Positions 32,946 through 45,355 of a stretch of 64,000 nt of DNA are shown one piece after another. The stretch lies in contig CM055104.1 in assembly GCA_029204225.1 (NCBI GenBank), forward strand, positions 38,866,527-38,930,526, given 5' to 3'. The notes under the pieces were generated by a model that had not been told where the DNA came from, did not search any database, and saw only the letters and a list, made by a program, of their open reading frames with translations. The first letter of the stretch is position 1; the number at the start of each line of letters is the position of its first letter. Made by a program: the position numbers and the translations under genes. The stretch is from Diphasiastrum complanatum. Its lineage: Eukaryota > Streptophyta > Lycopodiopsida > Lycopodiales > Lycopodiaceae.

Positions 32946-34069
32946 TCGCACAAGTGAGAAATGAAATCAAAATCAGCCCTTCTATAGGCTAATTTTGAGG
33001 GTCTATTAGACAAAGTACTAGTTTGGTTGATCATTTCTGGACAAAAATTTGCAGGTTGTTCAATACTATAAAAATAGCTTTTAGAATTCTCGATGAAGGT
33101 TCCTAATCAATGGTGTAGTTCGGCGAAGGTTCTGAAGGTCTAATTCTCGCCTAAGTGCATCCTTCACCTAGGTACTGCATTTAATAAAAAAAATCAAGAT
33201 CTGAACCTATGTCCAACCTAATTTTGGCATTCTGAATCCATCTGTCAGGTTGGCAAAGGTTCATAATGAGTGTAGCATGCTCGGCGAAGGTTCCCAAACT
33301 AGCTTCAAAACATGTACTTAATGTGCAAACCAATCTTTGCCCAATTCAATATAGGTAAATCTGAACTGGATGTATGATCTGACAACTTGGCGAAGGGTCA
33401 TAAGACTATTTATTCAAAATCTGACTAAAAAAGTGATTTTTTGAGTCATTTTCCATCAAAAATTAATTTCTGAAAATACTTTGCTTCATCTTTTTTGGAT
33501 CTGATGTCTTTTATAAGTAGATCCTCGATCACGCTGGTAGATCCAACTGCCATAACTTGCGTAGTCGGCTGCCATCTAGGGTGTCAAATCGTCAACCATC
33601 CAGGTGTTCCAAGATAACTGCTCCGTAACGATGGTATCTCTTTTACTTTGTATGGTCCTTCACTTGTAAATTTTAGTTTTCCTTTTATCAATTTGGTCTT
33701 ATACATGAAAGCTATATCTCCTTCCTTCAGATCTTTCTTATATAATGTCTTGCGACGAGTTTTTTCTACTGCTAGTGCTATGGACTACCATCAATCTGGT
33801 TTCACAAAGTTTATGTGAAGCCTCATGATGCATTTGTAAAGATTCTGTATCATCCAACTGTTCCGTTGCTGCTATGCGTAAAGATGGTACTCAAAATTTG
33901 ATCGGCATAATGACATATTGACCATAGACAAGTTGAAATGGTGTCTGATTTGTGCACTTTATAAGCTGTTCTGAATGCCCATAATGCTGCATGAAGTTTA
34001 TGTTTCCAAACAGAACGACTTGCTTCAACTATTTTTTCATAATATTGTAGAGAATCTTATTATAAAATT

Positions 34070-34300
34070 TTACTTGTCCATTACCCCTTGGATAATATGG
34101 AGTACTAAATCGATGATAGCAAAAAAGTCTTCCAATTGACACTTGATTGTTTCGTTGACAAAATGTGTTCCACGATCGCTCACAATCTCGATAGGACATC
34201 CAAATCTAACAATGATATTCTCATATAAGAACTTAGCAGTAGTCTTTGCATCGGCAACTCGAACTGTGAAGTTTTTAGCACGTGTGAACTTCACCACACA
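34070..34300 (-). pseudogene. Integrase core remnant (gypsy)
   Basis: Reads VRVADAKTTAKFLYENIIVR then FGCPIEIVSDRGTHFVNET, the second catalytic-Asp region of gypsy integrase. Fossil part of the 32700-36060 element. Confidence 0.75.
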
Positions 34301-34619
34301 CCTTACAGGACCTTACTGAGGTGTTGTGATTGCACAAGATTGATCAAAGAACAATATGCTTGAAAAATCTAAGGCAAGAGCACAATGGCATACATCTGAT
34401 AAAAAAATCTAACTCTTCACTATGAGAAATGAATGTCAAAAATAATTTAAGTGTTCAGTGTGGGAAAAAGAGGCTGCTCTAGAGTAGAGAGAGAAAATCA
34501 AGCATGAATAACTTGGGTAGAGAGAGAATGAGTCCAAAACACCAAAATCTCAATATTCACAATATGGTAAAATATGCCCAGCTTTCTCTACATGAGAGAG
34601 ACTCGAATTCCTATAGTGG

Positions 34620-34840
34620 AGTTGCATGGAAAGTCCACTTAACTGAACTAATTCACCTACCAGAGATCCACATGTGTAATTGCATGCAAGTATGTTGCAT
34701 GTACTGCATGTCAACTCATAAAACTGTCTAGACATGTGTAGATCACTGAAACTACTTTGCATGTTGCATGCACTGATTGCATGTGGCTTGCATGCATACA
34801 GTATGACTTTGCATGTTATCTAAACTACTGCATGTCATCA
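34620..34840. repeat. Cluster of TGCATG motifs
   Basis: About ten TGCATG words in 220 bases, three of them overlapping CATGCA (the RY core known from plant B3-factor sites). Inside the gypsy leader region. Confidence 0.7.
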
Positions 34841-35324
34841 AAATATAGCCTATCTAGCTCAAATCCGAGCTACACTAGAAGAATATGTGCTCAATTCACA
34901 CTCCTTTTATGTACAACATGAAATCTAGTGGAAATCACCATGGACATGTTCTGTAACCGAAGGTGCCTGCAACTCGACAAACATTTCCTGAAAGAGGCCA
35001 AAAAGTTATCAGCTTTGATGACGATTTTTGCCTCATTTTGACCAAAATCTGGCAGATTTGACTAATTTTTGTTGTTTTTTCTGATATCTCAGATCCAAAT
35101 GAATCTTAAGATTGGTGATCTGAATAGCTTTTCCTGTTCCACAATCAGATTAGATTTCAAACGAGCAAATCCACTCAAATCAGACAAAATCACTCCCAAA
35201 CTAACCCTGAATGCATATTTAACACTATTCATGCCACGACAAGATGCCTAATGCAAGCTAACCATCCAACAAACATGCTGCAAACTGAAAAATTGGCATA
35301 GCTCCCTGGCAGCGACGCCAAAAT

Positions 35325-36060
35325 TGTTGTGGATTTCTTTCCTTGCCTATCCTCAACCCAAGATCTAATCAATCTAGCATCAAGGAGATGAAGTTAGTTG
35401 TCACGCGTAGGTTCGTTTCCATGAGAGCGATAGCATAATTCAGATTTCAACATGAATGGAAGATCCACATCTAACTCTAACATCCATTAACCCTAAGCAT
35501 TAACACTACAATCATTAACACTAAGTTCCACAATGAAGATAGCTTACTCTTTCTCTCTCTCTCTCTTTCTCTCTCATAGAAAGCATAAAAACATGCAATC
35601 CCAATAGCAATCAGATCCAACAATTAGCAAACACAATAAAAGCATGAGAGATGGAGGAAAAGTAATAGAGAGCAAGAACATTCATAAATCCATTTCACAA
35701 GAGAACCAATATGCTTTATTGAAATGAAGATATGTACATGTTGGTCCCTTCTTATAGTAGAGAGGAGGACCCTAGCCTCTGAATCCTATTGGTCCATTTC
35801 TACCTCCCTAATTATTCAAATTTAAAAAAGAGTGGAAACCATCCAAAATTGGAGGGAGTACCCAACTTTATTCACTAACTTAACATTTAGGCCCTGTGAC
35901 ATTAAAAGTCTCGCAAAAAGACCTAAAGTCCTTTTATTGGCTTTCAACTAATCAAATCTCTATGTGATCATCGGGTTGGACTTACACACGCAGGTTGCCA
36001 AATCCCTCTCACTTATTAACTAGGGTTAGGGTTGCCTCGGGATCTGCAAACCCTCCAACA
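35325..36060 (-). repeat. 5' LTR of the broken gypsy element
   Basis: TG...CA ends in element sense. A CT-rich microsatellite is near 35555-35576. Homologous to 44930-45355 (inverted) over about 425 bases and to 32700-32945 at the other end. Confidence 0.75.
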
Positions 36061-37957
36061 ATGTTCAACCAAGGCCCTCTCCCTGGCAGAACACCCCATG
36101 AGGTGTGGAAAGGCTCTAAGCCTTCTATGAAGAACCTACGAGTGTTCGAATGCATCGCCTACGCGCAGATCCCGAAAGACACGAGGAAGAAATTTGACTT
36201 CCAAGGTCTAAAGACCATCCTGATTGGATGCACTTCATCTGATAACACTTATAAGCTGTATGACCCCGATATCTAGCATATATTGTTCAGCTGGGACACA
36301 GTCTTTATTGAGGATCATTTCATCGACATCAAAGGCAAAGGCATGGTTCCAGGGGAACCTTCAATGCCTGCCATTAACACGCCAATTCGAGCTTCAGGCT
36401 CAAGCATGTCCATCGTCGATCCACTATATGACAACGAGTCAGATGAAGATGTTGCTGCTGCCCAACAACAAGTCTCAGAAATGGTTCATCAGTCAATTCC
36501 TCCAAGAAGATCAAGTCGAGTGCGCACACAGCCGCCACAAGTTATACTCCTGACCCTACCTATCTTGATACAGGAACCGATGACAGTCGAAGAGGCACTT
36601 AGCCAACCAGACTCTGATCTCTAGAGAGAAGCCATGGATAGAGAATATTCCTCTCTGATCAAGAACCAGACATGGTCATTAGTCAAAGCTCCTACTGGCT
36701 ACAATATCATCGATTGCAAATGGATCTTTAAGATCAAGTATAATGCCAATGGAGCAATTGATCGAAGAAAGGCAAGACTGGTAGCACGAGGATTTACTTA
36801 GATCCACAACATTGACTATAGTGAGACTTTCATTCCAGTAGTCAAGCAGTCATCGATTCGAGCCCTTCTACCGTATGATATAGCAGCCAACCTTGAAGTG
36901 CATCAACTCAATGTACAAACAACTTATCTTAATGGAGTTATAGAAGAAGACATCTACATGATCCAACACGAAGGATATATTTCGGAAGGTATGAAGAATC
37001 ATGTCTATAAACTCCATAAGACACTATACAGCTTGAAACAGTCTACCAGAGCTTGATTTCAGAGGATCAACACATTTCTCATCCAACAAGGTTTCCAACC
37101 AAGCACTGCTGATTGCAACGTCTATTTTAAGTTGATACATCAATCCTTCATTATCATCACCTTATACGTGGATGATACGTTGCTCTTCAGCAACAATACC
37201 AATTTGGTTAAGGATGTTAAATAGATGCTGTTTTTTGAGTTTGATATGATTGACCTGGGTAAAACTCACTTATGTCTAGGCATTCAAATCCACCGAGACA
37301 GAACGAGACAACTAATTTATATCGCTCAACAAAGGTACCTTCACAATGTTCTTAACAAATATAGTTTGATGAACTGCAAGTTAGCTCACTCACCGATGGA
37401 TCCAAGCCTGCATCTGTCAAGGGACCAATGCCCTCAGACCAAGCAGGAAGAGGAGCAAATGAGAGAGTATCCTTATCATCGATACTTGGATCTCTCTTGT
37501 ACGCAATGGTCTGTACAAGACCTGACATCTCTTTTGTAGTAAGCTCACTCAGTCAAGTTATGGCTAATCCTAGCATTACCCATTGGAAGGCTCTCATAAG
37601 AGTCATGAGGTATATTCAAGCTACCATGGACTAGTGCATCTGCTATGGAGAAGTCAACAATGACAATCTTCATCAGCTCAGTGGATATTCTGATGCATGT
37701 TGGGGAGGAGATGTAGACAATCTTAAGTCCACATCTGGATTTACATTCTTCTTCAATGGCAGTCCTATCTCATGGAACAGTCGTAAGCAAACCTCTATCA
37801 CTCTTTCATCTACAGAAGCAGAGTACATTGCTACTTCTCAATCTATTAAAGAAACGTTTTGGTTGAAAAATTTACTGTCAGACATTAGTTTGAATCAGTA
37901 CAGCCCAACTATCATATTCTGTGATAATCATAGTGCTATTGCCTTTGTCTGGTTGTC
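36061..37957 (+). mobile_element. Ty1/copia pol remnant (integrase end to RNase H)
   Basis: Shows the integrase C-terminal side (GRTPHEVWKGSKPSMKNLRV), then RT motifs (NQTWSLVKAP, DCKWIFKIKYNANGAIDRRK, TLYVDDTLLFSNN). The RNase H end is STSGFTFFFNGSPISWNSRK then QTSITLSSTEAEYIATSQS. This order (integrase before RT) is diagnostic of copia. It starts exactly where the neighbouring gypsy LTR ends (36060), and no LTR of its own was recognised on the left. Broken in several places. Confidence 0.8.
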
Positions 37958-38083
37958 TGCTCTTCGCTTCCGCTATGACCACGCATTAAAATTTTAAAAT
38001 TATCATATTATTGTGTTTGCCTACTAAGTCAACAGTAGTGCACGCACCGAGAAGAGAAATCGAGTTCCAATTTTTCTTCCGCA
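37958..38083 (+). repeat. Very short copia LTR (126 bp), apparently solo
   Basis: Begins TGCTCTTCGC and ends CTTCCGCA. Matches, inverted, the 125-bp LTR at 46197-46321. Neither a purine tract before it nor a primer site after it is visible, so it looks solo. Confidence 0.75.
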
Positions 38084-38801
38084 GTACCCAGGACACCTGC
38101 TACTCACCATAGTTATGCAATCAGCAAAGGCAAGGCCATCGATCTGACTATAGACTCTCTAAGAAGATCCATGAGAGAAAGAAGAGCACCTATCACATTT
38201 GTGCCTGACAGCTCAGCTTCTGTATCAGAAGAGTTCTGTGGATTTGGCGGAGAATCTCAAACGTATGAGGAAGCAATCAGCTATCCAGATAAGGACAAGT
38301 GGATTAAAGCAATGGAAGACGAGATGAATTCCATGGAGCAGAACAAAGTCTGAAATCTGGAGCCATTACCAGCAAACAAGAAGATTGTAAAATGCAAGTA
38401 GGTTTTCAAATATAAGTATGGACTTGATGACAACGTATCAAAGTACAAGGCCAGATTGGTAGCAAAGGGTTTCTCTCAGAAGTATGGTGTTGACTATACT
38501 AAAACCTTTTCTCCAATCGTAAAGCATTCGTCCTTCCACCTACTATTTGCATATGCAGCAGCATACAGTCTCAAGATCCACATAGTGGATGAGAAGACCA
38601 CCTTCTTACATGGCGAGTTGAATGAAGAGATCTACATGGATCAACCACCAGGATTCATCTGCTCACACTTTGCCAACGACGCCTGTCGAATGCAAAGAAG
38701 CATGTACATACTGAAGCAATTTGCCAGGCAGTGGTATAAGAAGAAGGATTAGTTAAATCTCAATTTAAATTTAGATTCGTAGTAGTAAGCTTAAGGGGGA
38801 G
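38084..38801 (+). mobile_element. Second Ty1/copia pol remnant with purine tract
   Basis: RT start motifs: YPDKDKWIKAMEDEMNSMEQ, then KARLVAKGFSQKYGVDYTKT, HGELNEEIYMDQPPGF and ILKQFARQWY. A purine tract AAGGGGGAG (38793-38801) directly precedes an LTR start TGTTGGAGTT at 38802. May be a different element from 36061-37957. Broken. Confidence 0.75.
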
Positions 38802-39339
38802 TGTTGGAGTTAATCTTACTCCTACTCATCCTAATTGCCCTCCTATTCACTTAAGAAATTCACTCTCTTCAAGCAGTCTACAAAAATGAACTATTTTTCA
38901 CACGGTCTACATCTTTACATGCAAGTTTCAACAAGTTGAAAATATGAAGACTGCGACAAAGTCTTCTACGTAACATTTCAAGCACCCGCGAACAAAAGGT
39001 TTTTGCGAGGAATACGACAACAGTGTTATATCGACATTCCAGACACCCGAGAGAAATGCGACATTTTTTCGAAAAATGCGACATATTTAAACGGGATTTC
39101 ACGTACAGTCTGTCTATGTCTTCACATTCAAGTTAATAACCAATCTATTGATCATCTAAATAGTTGTTAATGATCTTGTGATTGTAGATTAGAATAACAC
39201 AAGATCATCCAACAACATATAAGGAACTGAGTGATTAGAGACAACATATAGCATATCAGAAATCTAATCAGAGATAAAAACGATCAAAATTGATTTCCAA
39301 TATCTGACTCCTCAAAGTTAGTTATTTCCATAGAATTTG
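38802..39339 (+). repeat. Copia 3' LTR (right end uncertain), family with AATGCGACA motifs
   Basis: Starts TGTTGGAGTTAATC after the purine tract. Contains GAACTATTTTTCACACGG, TCTACATCTTTACATGC and repeated ATGCGACATTT words. It is homologous (inverted) to 53028-54075. Confidence 0.6.
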
Positions 39340-39678
39340 TCAAAAAAACATGATCAGAGAGTTTTTACCAAAAAAAGCATTGCTGAACCTTTGTCGAGTC
39401 AACCTTCGCCTAAGAAACCTTCGTCAGTTATATCTTTTGGTTCAGATTTTTCTAATCAAGTCTCTGTCAAATTTTGGATCAAATCTGATTCAGTCTGATT
39501 TTGATTCTGAGAATTTTTCATTTTTGAGAAGTATCGATCGGTTGATCTTAGGAATCTTTTCCATGTTATAGGAATCTGATTCTTGTCAAGAGGAAGAGAT
39601 CTAGCAGATCTGATCTGAGATAGTTTTGATTGAAAATCTAGATCCAATCTCATTGTCTGCTTGATTTAATATGTAAAG

Positions 39679-41750
39679 ATGGTTGCCCTTGGAGGTGCTC
39701 CTAGAGGTACTTGTTATCGACCAATAAAAAATTTGGGAGTTCATTATGACTCTCAAACCGATACTGTCAACTGGAATGAAGCTCTTGCAACGAGTGATTG
39801 TATAGTAGGTTATATGTGTCAACAAGATAATCAATCAGATTTGAGCGAGATTTCATTATTGGATCGAACTTTGGATACACCTATCACTTTTCCATTGAAT
39901 GTACTGAATGTAGCTTGGATATCAACGAAGCCTATACCAGATCCGATTGAAGATGAACTCATTCTTGTGAGTCATGCCTTGACTTATGATGACAATGCAG
40001 AACTTATTGATGAGCAGATTCTAAATCATATGGATCTAACTAGATTTGGAGTGCGTAATATTTCTGATGAAACAACAATAAAATCGCTAAAAGCAGTTAT
40101 ATTGAAGGAAGACAAGATCACAGGTTCAATGACGAAGAAACAAGACAAGAAACATTATAATACGGTCCTAAAATGGAAAATTTCTCCTCAAAAGATTGAT
40201 TCAAATAATGTGCCACCCTTACTGGATAAAGGCAAAGGAAAAGTCAAGGATGATTCTACAAGTCAAAGGTCTAGCAAGACATTACCATCTAGGAAGTCTT
40301 CACCTTTGAAGAAGAGTTTATCTTCTCTGAAGTCATCACCTCCACGATCAATTCCTGCTAAAAAGGCTAAGCGAAGATCCAAGACAAATCCTTTTGACAA
40401 AGAACAAGCAGATGGAGTCCAGCATGATATGCCCGAATATTTTAAACGCTATACATTGGATGATGTGGTTATCATGTTACCAAAAGCACATCATGAACCC
40501 AAAGAACAAGTTCCATAATCGAAAGATGTTTATGATGGCCCAGCTAGGACGCAGTCTATGAATCTTGCTGGACCAGGAGAACCAGAAAAGATTGTACAAG
40601 TTGGATCACAACTTAATCCTGAACAATTTCAAGCACCCCGAACGTTACTTATTAAGTATCAAGATTACTTTGCATGGACTTATAAAGATCTCAAGGGTAT
40701 TTCGGGGTTATTGAACACACCATACCTTTAATACCCGATGCAGTTCCAAAGGTTATAAAGTTCTATCGTTGTAATCCTGATGTTGCAGATCTGATAAAGA
40801 AAGAGCTTCAGAGATTGCTTGATGCTGATTTCATTTATGAGATCGAACATACCGAATGGGTTTCACCGATTGTCATTGTTCCTAAGAAGAATGAGAAATT
40901 GAGAATTTGTGTGAATCTCAAGGCCTTGAACAAAGTTTCTGTTACCTTTTACTGAAAGCATTTTGGACCGCTTTGCTGGAGCAGAAGCCTATAGTTTTCT
41001 GGATGAATTTAGTGGATACAACCAGGTCAAGATTGCACCTGCAGATCGCCACAAAACGGCTTTTACAACAGAATGGAGCACCTATGCTTACAAACATAGT
41101 AATGTCGTTTGGAATTTGTAATGCACCAAGTTCGTTCCAAAGAGTAATGCAATTTGTAAAGATTATCTACAAATTTTTTTTGAAATTTACTTGGATGACC
41201 TTGGAGTCCATAGCACAGATACAGACCACCTGGATCGATTGGAGAAAGTATGTGAACGATGTCGCAAGTATCAAATTTTTCTAAATCCAGAAAAGTGCCA
41301 GATATGGGTTTTACACGGAATCGTTTTTGGACACGTGATATCAAGACATAACATTGCCACAGATTATTCTAAAATCAAGGTTATTGTGGAATTTCCACCG
41401 CCAACAACACTTTGTGGAGTTTATGTGTTTATGGGTCATGCGAATTATTATCAAATTTTTATTATCTTCTTTGTAGATTTAGCAAGACCTATATACAAAT
41501 TGACTAGTTCCTATTTGGACGGTAGAGGCGTTAGAAGCCTTTGAAAAATTAAAAAAAAACATTAGCCTCAGCACCGATACTGCGTTCTCCAGATTGGACG
41601 ATTGAGTTTCATGTTCAAACTGATGCCTTGAAATATGCAATTGGATCAGTTTTGACGAAGCCAGGTGAATATAAGAAGGACTATCCAATACGATTTGCAA
41701 GCAAACAACTTACAGATCCAGAGAACACAGATTCATCCTTTGCCAGACCT
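39679..41750 (+). pseudogene. pol-side region of the gypsy element (basic region, RT, RNase H start)
   Basis: The first 280 residues match nothing known to me. They include a strongly basic Ser/Pro/Lys stretch (SSPLKKSLSSLKSSPPRSIP, AKKAKRRSK). The RT and RNase H motifs after that are of the non-chromodomain (Tat/Athila-like) gypsy type. Fossil part. Confidence 0.65.
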
Positions 41751-41899
41751 AGAAAACGTTCGCCGGATAGGTTCAGAGCCTCAAAAACCTTAGCCAAAAT
41801 TTTCATAGCCTATTTTCACAGTACTGAACAAGCCTACAAATTTTTGTTTTGAACTGATCAACCAAACTAGTATTCTGTGTAATGGACCCTCCAAATTCA

Positions 41900-44850
41900 C
41901 CTATAAGTTGGCTGAATTCAATTCATTCCTCACTTGTGCTAGCAAAGCTCTTGCCAATTTTTCTAGCGACCAAAGCCTTCAAAACTTTCTATATTGTTTT
42001 CTATTATACACTCGCGCTCATTACTCTCAATTTTTGTTCTTTTCCATCATGTCTTCCATAGATACGTCTCAGTCGCCTCGTTACACTATCCATCGTGATG
42101 TCCCATCTGCAACGGATATCATGATCCTTCCTAGCACAAGCATGGTCACTCAATGGATGACCCTTGTGGAGCCTCTACTTACTGCAATGGGTATTCATGA
42201 GAGAGCCTTCTTGGGAAGAATCAACATGGATTTTATCACTCTTGCCTTCAATACTTGGAAGGAAGAGAAATCCAGATTTTACATCACCTGCTAGGGAGCC
42301 ACACACAAGGTGCATGTGACTGAGGCGGCCCTTGCTGCCATAGGGATAGCGTCTGGTACCCAAGCCTCACCGAACCATAAGCAAGCCAAACATGCTATTA
42401 AGTCTTATATTGACATTACCAATGATCTGCATTGGACTAATGGTGGCTATCTTCTAGAGGCCATTATTGATCCTACCATTCAGGTTGTTGCTCAGTTCCA
42501 AAACAATTTCCTGATGGTTGGCAACCTTAGGAAAGACCGTATTACTTCCCAGATTTTGCAGAGGATAGTTGAGTCTCAGGCCAAGATAGCCAAGGCTCCT
42601 CTGGAACCATATAACTGGTTCAAGACTGTCTTTGGAGAGCTCAAATGAGCTATTAAGAGCAATACCAAACAGCAATTTGCTGTTGGCCAGATGTTGTCAC
42701 TCCTAACAGCCTCCCACCTTGAAAATAAAATCCATGTTTTGGTATGGACGTCGTGCTCTCTATCTATGAAGAAGCAATGGCAGAGTCGTCTCAACAGGCA
42801 TCGAGCTCACATAGTCGTCATCGTCCACGCAGCGAGATTGTCATTCATGACTCGTCTTTCACGTCACGACGTCGTACTAGGCAGACATCTTCAGTTGCGC
42901 TTCCACCCCCTGCTGCTATTCGCACTGAACTCCCTATTCCCCCACCTTTGATGCTTCCCTCGCCTTTGCTTCCTCACAAGGTCAGTTTGTGACAATTGGA
43001 TCTACCATTCCAGTCACAACTGTCCCGCCCGTTTCTTTTCCATAGATCCGAGTCATTTCTCCAAACACACAATCATTCATGGACATGTTCAATGATTCCA
43101 ACCCACTGGGCCCAGAGGAGACTTTTGTAATGCCCACTAGCCCCGGACCCTTTGAACTCCAATCCCCTGGAAGAGGATTCGAACAGTTCCACGATACCGC
43201 TACTGGCTTTGATGATTCTTTTCAGAACAATCAACAAGATCAAGTTGAAGTCGCACCAGACACTCTTAGGGTCGATCATGCTATTATTTCTCCAAAGCAG
43301 TTCGACGCCACAGTACCAGAGGGTTTTGAACCTGAAGATATATTTGAAGAAGAAGAACTGACCACACAACAAAGGCCAGTTAGCATGATTCCTACTGGAT
43401 CTGCTCTTGTTGTTGTTGTTGATGTTGTGACTACTACCGTGGATTCTGGTGACGCAATGGGTCTTGTTTCTAACCTTGCGCGCGTGATCCAGACCATGAT
43501 TGATGAAAAGAAAAATAGGTCCAAGTGCATCGTCGATCTTGGGATAGAGAATACCCTGATTAGCCAGAAGATTAATCAGATCAACTGCGAGCTGACGATT
43601 GTCAGGCAATATGAGACAAAGTCCGAAGCTGATTTGACAAAAGGCCAATGAGTCCACTCAATGACTAGAAGACTATGTGGCGACCCTTCAGAATGAACTC
43701 ACCATAGCGTAGGACAAGGTTGACAAGGCAGTCCAAGATTCCAAACAATAGGTTTTGTTGCTTGATCGTCCAGTCACACCGGATGAGATCAGATACTTGT
43801 TTCGCAAAGTGGAAATCTACCATACTGCACTGGCGGGGTTTTAGAAAAAAATTGATAAACTCAAAAGGACGACAACCACCGAGTTAGACAAGGCCAAGGC
43901 CATTATAAAGAATTATAAAAAAGCCGTCACTTAGGTGTTGGAAGCCGGGCCTCAAATTCCAGTTCCATTGATGCCACAGTTCTCACCTTAGCATCAGGAT
44001 CTAGGCAGAATGGATACAGAGTTGGATTCAAGCATGGAACAGGGTGGAGCCCCTGAAGTCCAAGAAGAACAGCCAGTTCCACAGGCAATGCAAGCAAGTC
44101 CATCTTCATCAAGGATCACACCATTGTTCAGACGACCAATCAGCATCGAGGACCAGATCCACAACTTTTTAGTGCAACATCCTCATGAGTCCTCGTGTGG
44201 TGGTTGGGTCCTCAAGTTTAAGACCTCTGAAATTGAGGTCGACAAAGAATTGGATAAGATATCTGCATTGGGAGAGCAGCCGGCTTGGAGAATAACAGTT
44301 TCTGAGAAAACTTTAGGAGTTATGTGGCCAGCCCTCGCCAATTGCGCATAGATTCATATTACGTACCAATGCCGCGCAGAAATAAGTGGAAGGATTTGGG
44401 ATTGACAAAATTACTATCCATACATCGAACTGGCCAATCATCCACCAACCATATAGCTGGGAGATATCAGTGTACTTCCATCGAGCCCTACAAGCTAACC
44501 AGTGAGAGTATATCCACTCTTCTGATCCCACAGTAAGACAATCGACACTGTTCGCAAAAGATCTCACTCTCTTGGTGTCCGTGGCAACGCGATGGGATGA
44601 TTTCCTTCTTACTTTGGCATTCAATCCGAATAAGCTAATGGTGTCAGAGAGCATTAAGGATCAGCTGCCAGTGGCCAGATTGTATTTCCGTGCAGCAATA
44701 ATGGGAGGCTCCTGGAAATCTCAATTCACAGCCTGGACAATTTCAAAGTGGATCGCCGGAGCCCGCCGTTGTTTTTTGCCGCACAATTTAAATTTCAACA
44801 CTGCCCGACTCGATTTCATGGAGAAGGGGCAGTATCATTTAATAAAGATT
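41900..44850 (+). pseudogene. Unidentified degraded coding region before the 3' LTR
   Basis: Several stretches look protein-like: MSSIDTSQSPRYTIHRDVPS; TEAALAAIGIASGTQASP; an acidic Gln/Pro-rich part (EPEDIFEEEELTTQQRP) with a coiled-coil-like tail (IENTLISQKINQINCELTIV); and WRITVSEKTLGVMWPALANC and RLYFRAAIMGGSWKSQFTAW. They share strand and position between pol and the 3' LTR. In Athila and Tat elements this slot holds an envelope-like or additional frame. No signal peptide or membrane anchor was noted. Origin unknown. Confidence 0.45.
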
Positions 44851-44929
44851 TGACGTAATGCAAATAAAAGCCCACAATAACTGCATCCGCAGGTGTCGTG
44901 GGACCACCACCAGTTTTGGTGGGGGATAC

Positions 44930-45355
44930 TGCTGGAGGGTTTGCAAATCCCAAGGCAATCCTAACCCTAGTTGATAAGTGAGAGGGATTTGGCACCCTGC
45001 GTGTGTAAGTCCAACCCAATGATCACATAGAGATTTGATTAGTTGAAAGTCAATAAAAGGACTTTAGACGTTTTTGCGGGACTTTTAATGTCGCAGGGCG
45101 ATAAAGTTGGGTTTCCCTCCAATTTTGGATGGTTCTCACTCTTTTTAAAATTTGAATAATTAGGGAGGCAGAAATGGACCAATAGGATTCAGAGGCCAGG
45201 ATCCTCCTCTCTACTATAAGAAGAGACCAACTCGAGTTTGCTACACATGTACATATCTTCATTTCAATAAAGCAGATTGGTTCTCTTGTGAAATGGATTT
45301 ATGAATGTCCTTGCTCTCTATCACTTTTCCTCCATCTCTCATGCTTTTATTGTGT
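44930..45355 (+). repeat. 3' LTR (incomplete) of the gypsy element
   Basis: Starts TGCTGGAGGGTTTGCAAATC after a purine tract. Homology with the inverted LTR 35325-36060 ends near TTTTATTGTGT at 45355, where copia sequence begins. Confidence 0.7.

Larger units (their letters stand above)
32700..36060 (-). mobile_element. Ty3/gypsy element, broken, with Asp-type primer site
   Basis: In element sense (minus), the 5' LTR is 35325-36060 (736 bp, TGTTGGAGGG...CCACAACA). It is followed by TTTTGGCGTCGCTGCCAGGG, very like the TGGCGCCGTTGCCGGGGA primer site of Athila-type gypsy elements. A partial LTR copy is at 32700-32945. Integrase core remnants lie at about 34070-34300 (RFGCPIEIVSDRGTHFVNET). The rest of pol is missing or unrecognisable. 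A same-family LTR in the opposite orientation is at 44930-45355. Several breaks; old. Confidence 0.75.
39340..45355 (+). mobile_element. Ty3/gypsy element with unidentified extra coding sequence, broken
   Basis: A purine-rich tract (TTTTGGTGGGGGATAC) ends at an LTR start TGCTGGAGGG (44930). That LTR is the same family as 35325-36060. The left half encodes a basic Ser/Lys-rich region (about 39679-40518) and RT/RNase H remnants (about 40620-41750: KYQDYFAWTYKDLKGI, WVSPIVIVPKKNEKLRICVN, APADRHKTAF, NAPSSFQRVM, QTDALKYAIGSVLTK). From about 41900 to 44850 there is coding-like sequence of unknown nature. No integrase seen. The left boundary is uncertain. Many breaks; old. Confidence 0.65.

Noticed and set aside
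43073-43657. 194-codon minus-strand frame
   Set aside because: It overlaps a plus-strand frame of similar length whose strand agrees with the gypsy pol and LTR. The minus frame looks like its shadow.
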